Shown: positions 62,895 through 64,000 of the stretch, piece after piece
Position numbering within the stretch: the first letter of the stretch is position 1
How the letters are laid out: each line of letters begins with the position of its first letter
Translations under genes and position numbers: made by a program
Notes under the pieces: model-generated
Database searches by the model: none
What the model was told of the DNA's origin: nothing
What the model saw: only the letters and a program-made list of their open reading frames with translations
DNA from: Leeia aquatica
GTDB taxonomy: Bacteria; Pseudomonadota; Gammaproteobacteria; Burkholderiales; Leeiaceae
DNA length: 64,000 nucleotides
NCBI RefSeq assembly: GCF_012641365.1
Contig: NZ_JABAIM010000004.1
Coordinates: 1-64,000, forward strand
Direction of reading: 5' to 3'

Positions 62895-63788
62895 ATGACG
62901 CAGCGCCACCCGTTTACCTTGCCGGTTCTGCTGGCCCTGTTTGCCGTCTACATCATCTGGGGCTCCACTTACCTCGGCATTGCGCTGGCCATTGATGGCA
63001 TCCCGCCCTTGCTGATGGCAGGCACCCGCTTCTGGAGCGCCGGGCTGTTGATGCTGCTGTGGCTGAAGTACCGTGGCCACGCCATGCCTACCTTGCGCCA
63101 GTGGGGCAATGCCTTGCTGATCGGCAGCTTGATGCTGGGGGTGGGCAATGGTGCGGTCACCATTGCCGAGCAGTGGGTCGCAACGGGTCTGGCGGCCGTC
63201 ATGATTGCCACGGTGCCGCTGTTTTCCATCCTGTGCGCCCATTGGCTGCTGGGCCAGCGCGCCCATGGCGTGGAATGGCTGGGGCTGGCGGTGGGATTTG
63301 GCGGCATCCTGCTGCTCAACAGTGATCAGCGCCTGTCAGGTCAACCCTTGGGCGCCTTCCTGCTACTGGCAGCAGCGTTCTGCTGGGCACTGGGTTCGGC
63401 CCTCAGCCGGCGTATCAATATGCCCACCGGCCCCATGTCCACTGCTGCGCAGATGCTGTGTGCCGGGGTGTGCATGAGCCTGGCCGGCTTGCTGCATGGC
63501 GAGCGCATCCACCACATCCCGCCCACTAAAGCCATGCTGGCAACAGCCTATCTGGCCGTGTTTGGCTCGCTGATAGCCTATTCAGCCTACCAGTACCTGC
63601 TGAAGACCGTGCGGCCTGCCCTGGCCACCAGCTACGCGTATGTCAATCCACTGGTGGCAGTGGGCCTGGGTACCCTGTTCCTGAGCGAACCGGTGACCCC
63701 GCGCATGGTGCTGGCGATGACCATCATCCTCAGCGCCGTCCTGTTGGTGATGCTGGCACAGTGGCAACGGAGCCGTCAGCAGCGCTGA
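62895..63788 (+). CDS. EamA (DMT superfamily) transporter, YedA-like
   Basis: This is a 297-residue permease with ten predicted helices in two EamA repeats. AVYIIWGSTYLGIALAIDGIPP opens the first repeat and resembles YedA, and GSLIAYSAYQYLLKTVRPALATSYAYVNPLVA lies in the second. Substrates of the family are metabolites or drugs; here unknown. ATG 62895 is chosen, preceded by 18 open codons without signal character. It lies beyond the accC terminator. Confidence 0.9.
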   Translation: MTQRHPFTLPVLLALFAVYIIWGSTYLGIALAIDGIPPLLMAGTRFWSAGLLMLLWLKYRGHAMPTLRQWGNALLIGSLMLGVGNGAVTIAEQWVATGLAAVMIATVPLFSILCAHWLLGQRAHGVEWLGLAVGFGGILLLNSDQRLSGQPLGAFLLLAAAFCWALGSALSRRINMPTGPMSTAAQMLCAGVCMSLAGLLHGERIHHIPPTKAMLATAYLAVFGSLIAYSAYQYLLKTVRPALATSYAYVNPLVAVGLGTLFLSEPVTPRMVLAMTIILSAVLLVMLAQWQRSRQQR

Positions 63789-63873
63789 CATGCCTTCCGC
63801 TTCCTGCCGGTGCATGGCATGATGTCGCCTGCATGGGGTGACCCCCTTTGGAATCACTGGAACAGGATGTGGC

Positions 63874-64000
63874 ATGAGCTGGATTTCGCTGGCCCTGATG
63901 TCGTCAAGTCAGGAAGCTGAGGCGCTGTCGGATGCGCTGTTTGAACTGGGTGCCTTGTCGGTGTCGATCGAGGACGCCCACGCCGGCACCGACAAGGAAC
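63874..64000 (+). CDS. prmA: Ribosomal protein L11 methyltransferase PrmA (N-terminal fragment, cut by window end)
   Basis: Only the first 42 codons are present. MSWISLALMSSSQEAEALSDALFELGALSVSIEDAHAGTDKE matches the N-terminal substrate-recognition domain of PrmA, which trimethylates ribosomal protein L11. accB-accC-prmA order is common in betaproteobacteria. The gene continues past 64000. Confidence 0.85.
   Translation, partial: MSWISLALMSSSQEAEALSDALFELGALSVSIEDAHAGTDKE

Noticed and set aside
1-64000. CRISPR array, insertion sequences, prophage genes, tRNA or rRNA
   Set aside because: No regularly spaced repeats, transposase or integrase-like proteins or recognisable tRNA/rRNA segments were seen; a structural RNA scan was not run.
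1-64000. Neisseria-type DNA uptake sequence (GCCGTCTGAA)
   Set aside because: I did not find the core motif on reading the window; a computed count with dialect variants would be needed for a firm negative.

Overview
This window looks like chromosomal DNA of a GC-rich betaproteobacterium, most likely from the Neisseriales (Chromobacteriaceae/Leeiaceae-type). The basis is gene content and order rather than a database match: gshA-gshB followed by a short EIIA(Man)-HPr-EI phosphotransferase operon, a cutA-dsbD-tlpA-aroQ-accB-accC-prmA block, a pilT-pilU pair, a pilin gene followed by a PglL-type ligase, and an LPS core gene cluster. Genes are densely packed and often overlap by 1-14 bases. I see no rRNA, tRNA, insertion sequence, prophage or CRISPR array, and no gap longer than about 230 bases.

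Region 1 (about 0.2-6.2 kb) is the accessory highlight. It is a compact thiazole/oxazole-modified peptide (TOMM, or linear azol(in)e-containing peptide) cluster on the minus strand: an E1-like leader-binding protein with two CxxC motifs, two paralogous precursors of exactly 151 residues, a YcaO cyclodehydratase ending in a proline-rich tail, a SagB-type flavin dehydrogenase, and a glutathione transferase-like gene further downstream. A PAP2-type membrane phosphatase and an acetyltransferase-like gene diverge from it. The precursors are unusual: a short identical leader and a Thr/Cys-rich streptolysin-S-like core are fused to a three-helix membrane domain. No exporter or peptidase gene is nearby.

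Region 2 (6.2-9.5 kb) holds a CcdA-like membrane protein with a periplasmic thioredoxin-like partner, a parvulin, and FadD. Region 3 (9.7-28.3 kb) is a long minus-strand run. It starts with gshA-gshB, continues with EIIA-HPr-EI, and overlaps directly into LPS core and surface-polysaccharide genes (heptosyltransferases, GT4 and GT2 glycosyltransferases, MsbA, an asparagine-synthase-like amidotransferase, an O-antigen ligase).

Region 4 (28.4-38.7 kb) carries a cupin-acetyltransferase fusion, purC, purEK, a second glutathione transferase, a tiny LptM lipoprotein with lysA and hldE-C, a diiron ferritin-like protein, proS, a lytic transglycosylase and the Grx4 glutaredoxin. Region 5 (38.7-46.2 kb) has the type IV pilin behind a sigma-54 promoter, a pilin O-oligosaccharyltransferase, cyaY, a STAS protein, hslVU behind a sigma-32-like promoter, a peroxiredoxin and xth.

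Region 6 (46.2-51.0 kb) is mixed: NadR/PnuC, two acetyltransferases, an NTF2-like protein and a WYL-regulator operon. Region 7 (51-64 kb) has pilU/pilT diverging from yggS-lipoprotein-proC-cysE-yggT-yggU, then fxsA diverging from cutA-dsbD-tlpA, then aroQ-accB-accC, a drug/metabolite transporter and the start of prmA. Recurring themes are thiol redox chemistry (glutathione synthesis, two GSTs, Grx4, DsbD/TlpA, CcdA/thioredoxin) and the cell surface (LPS, glycosylated pili).
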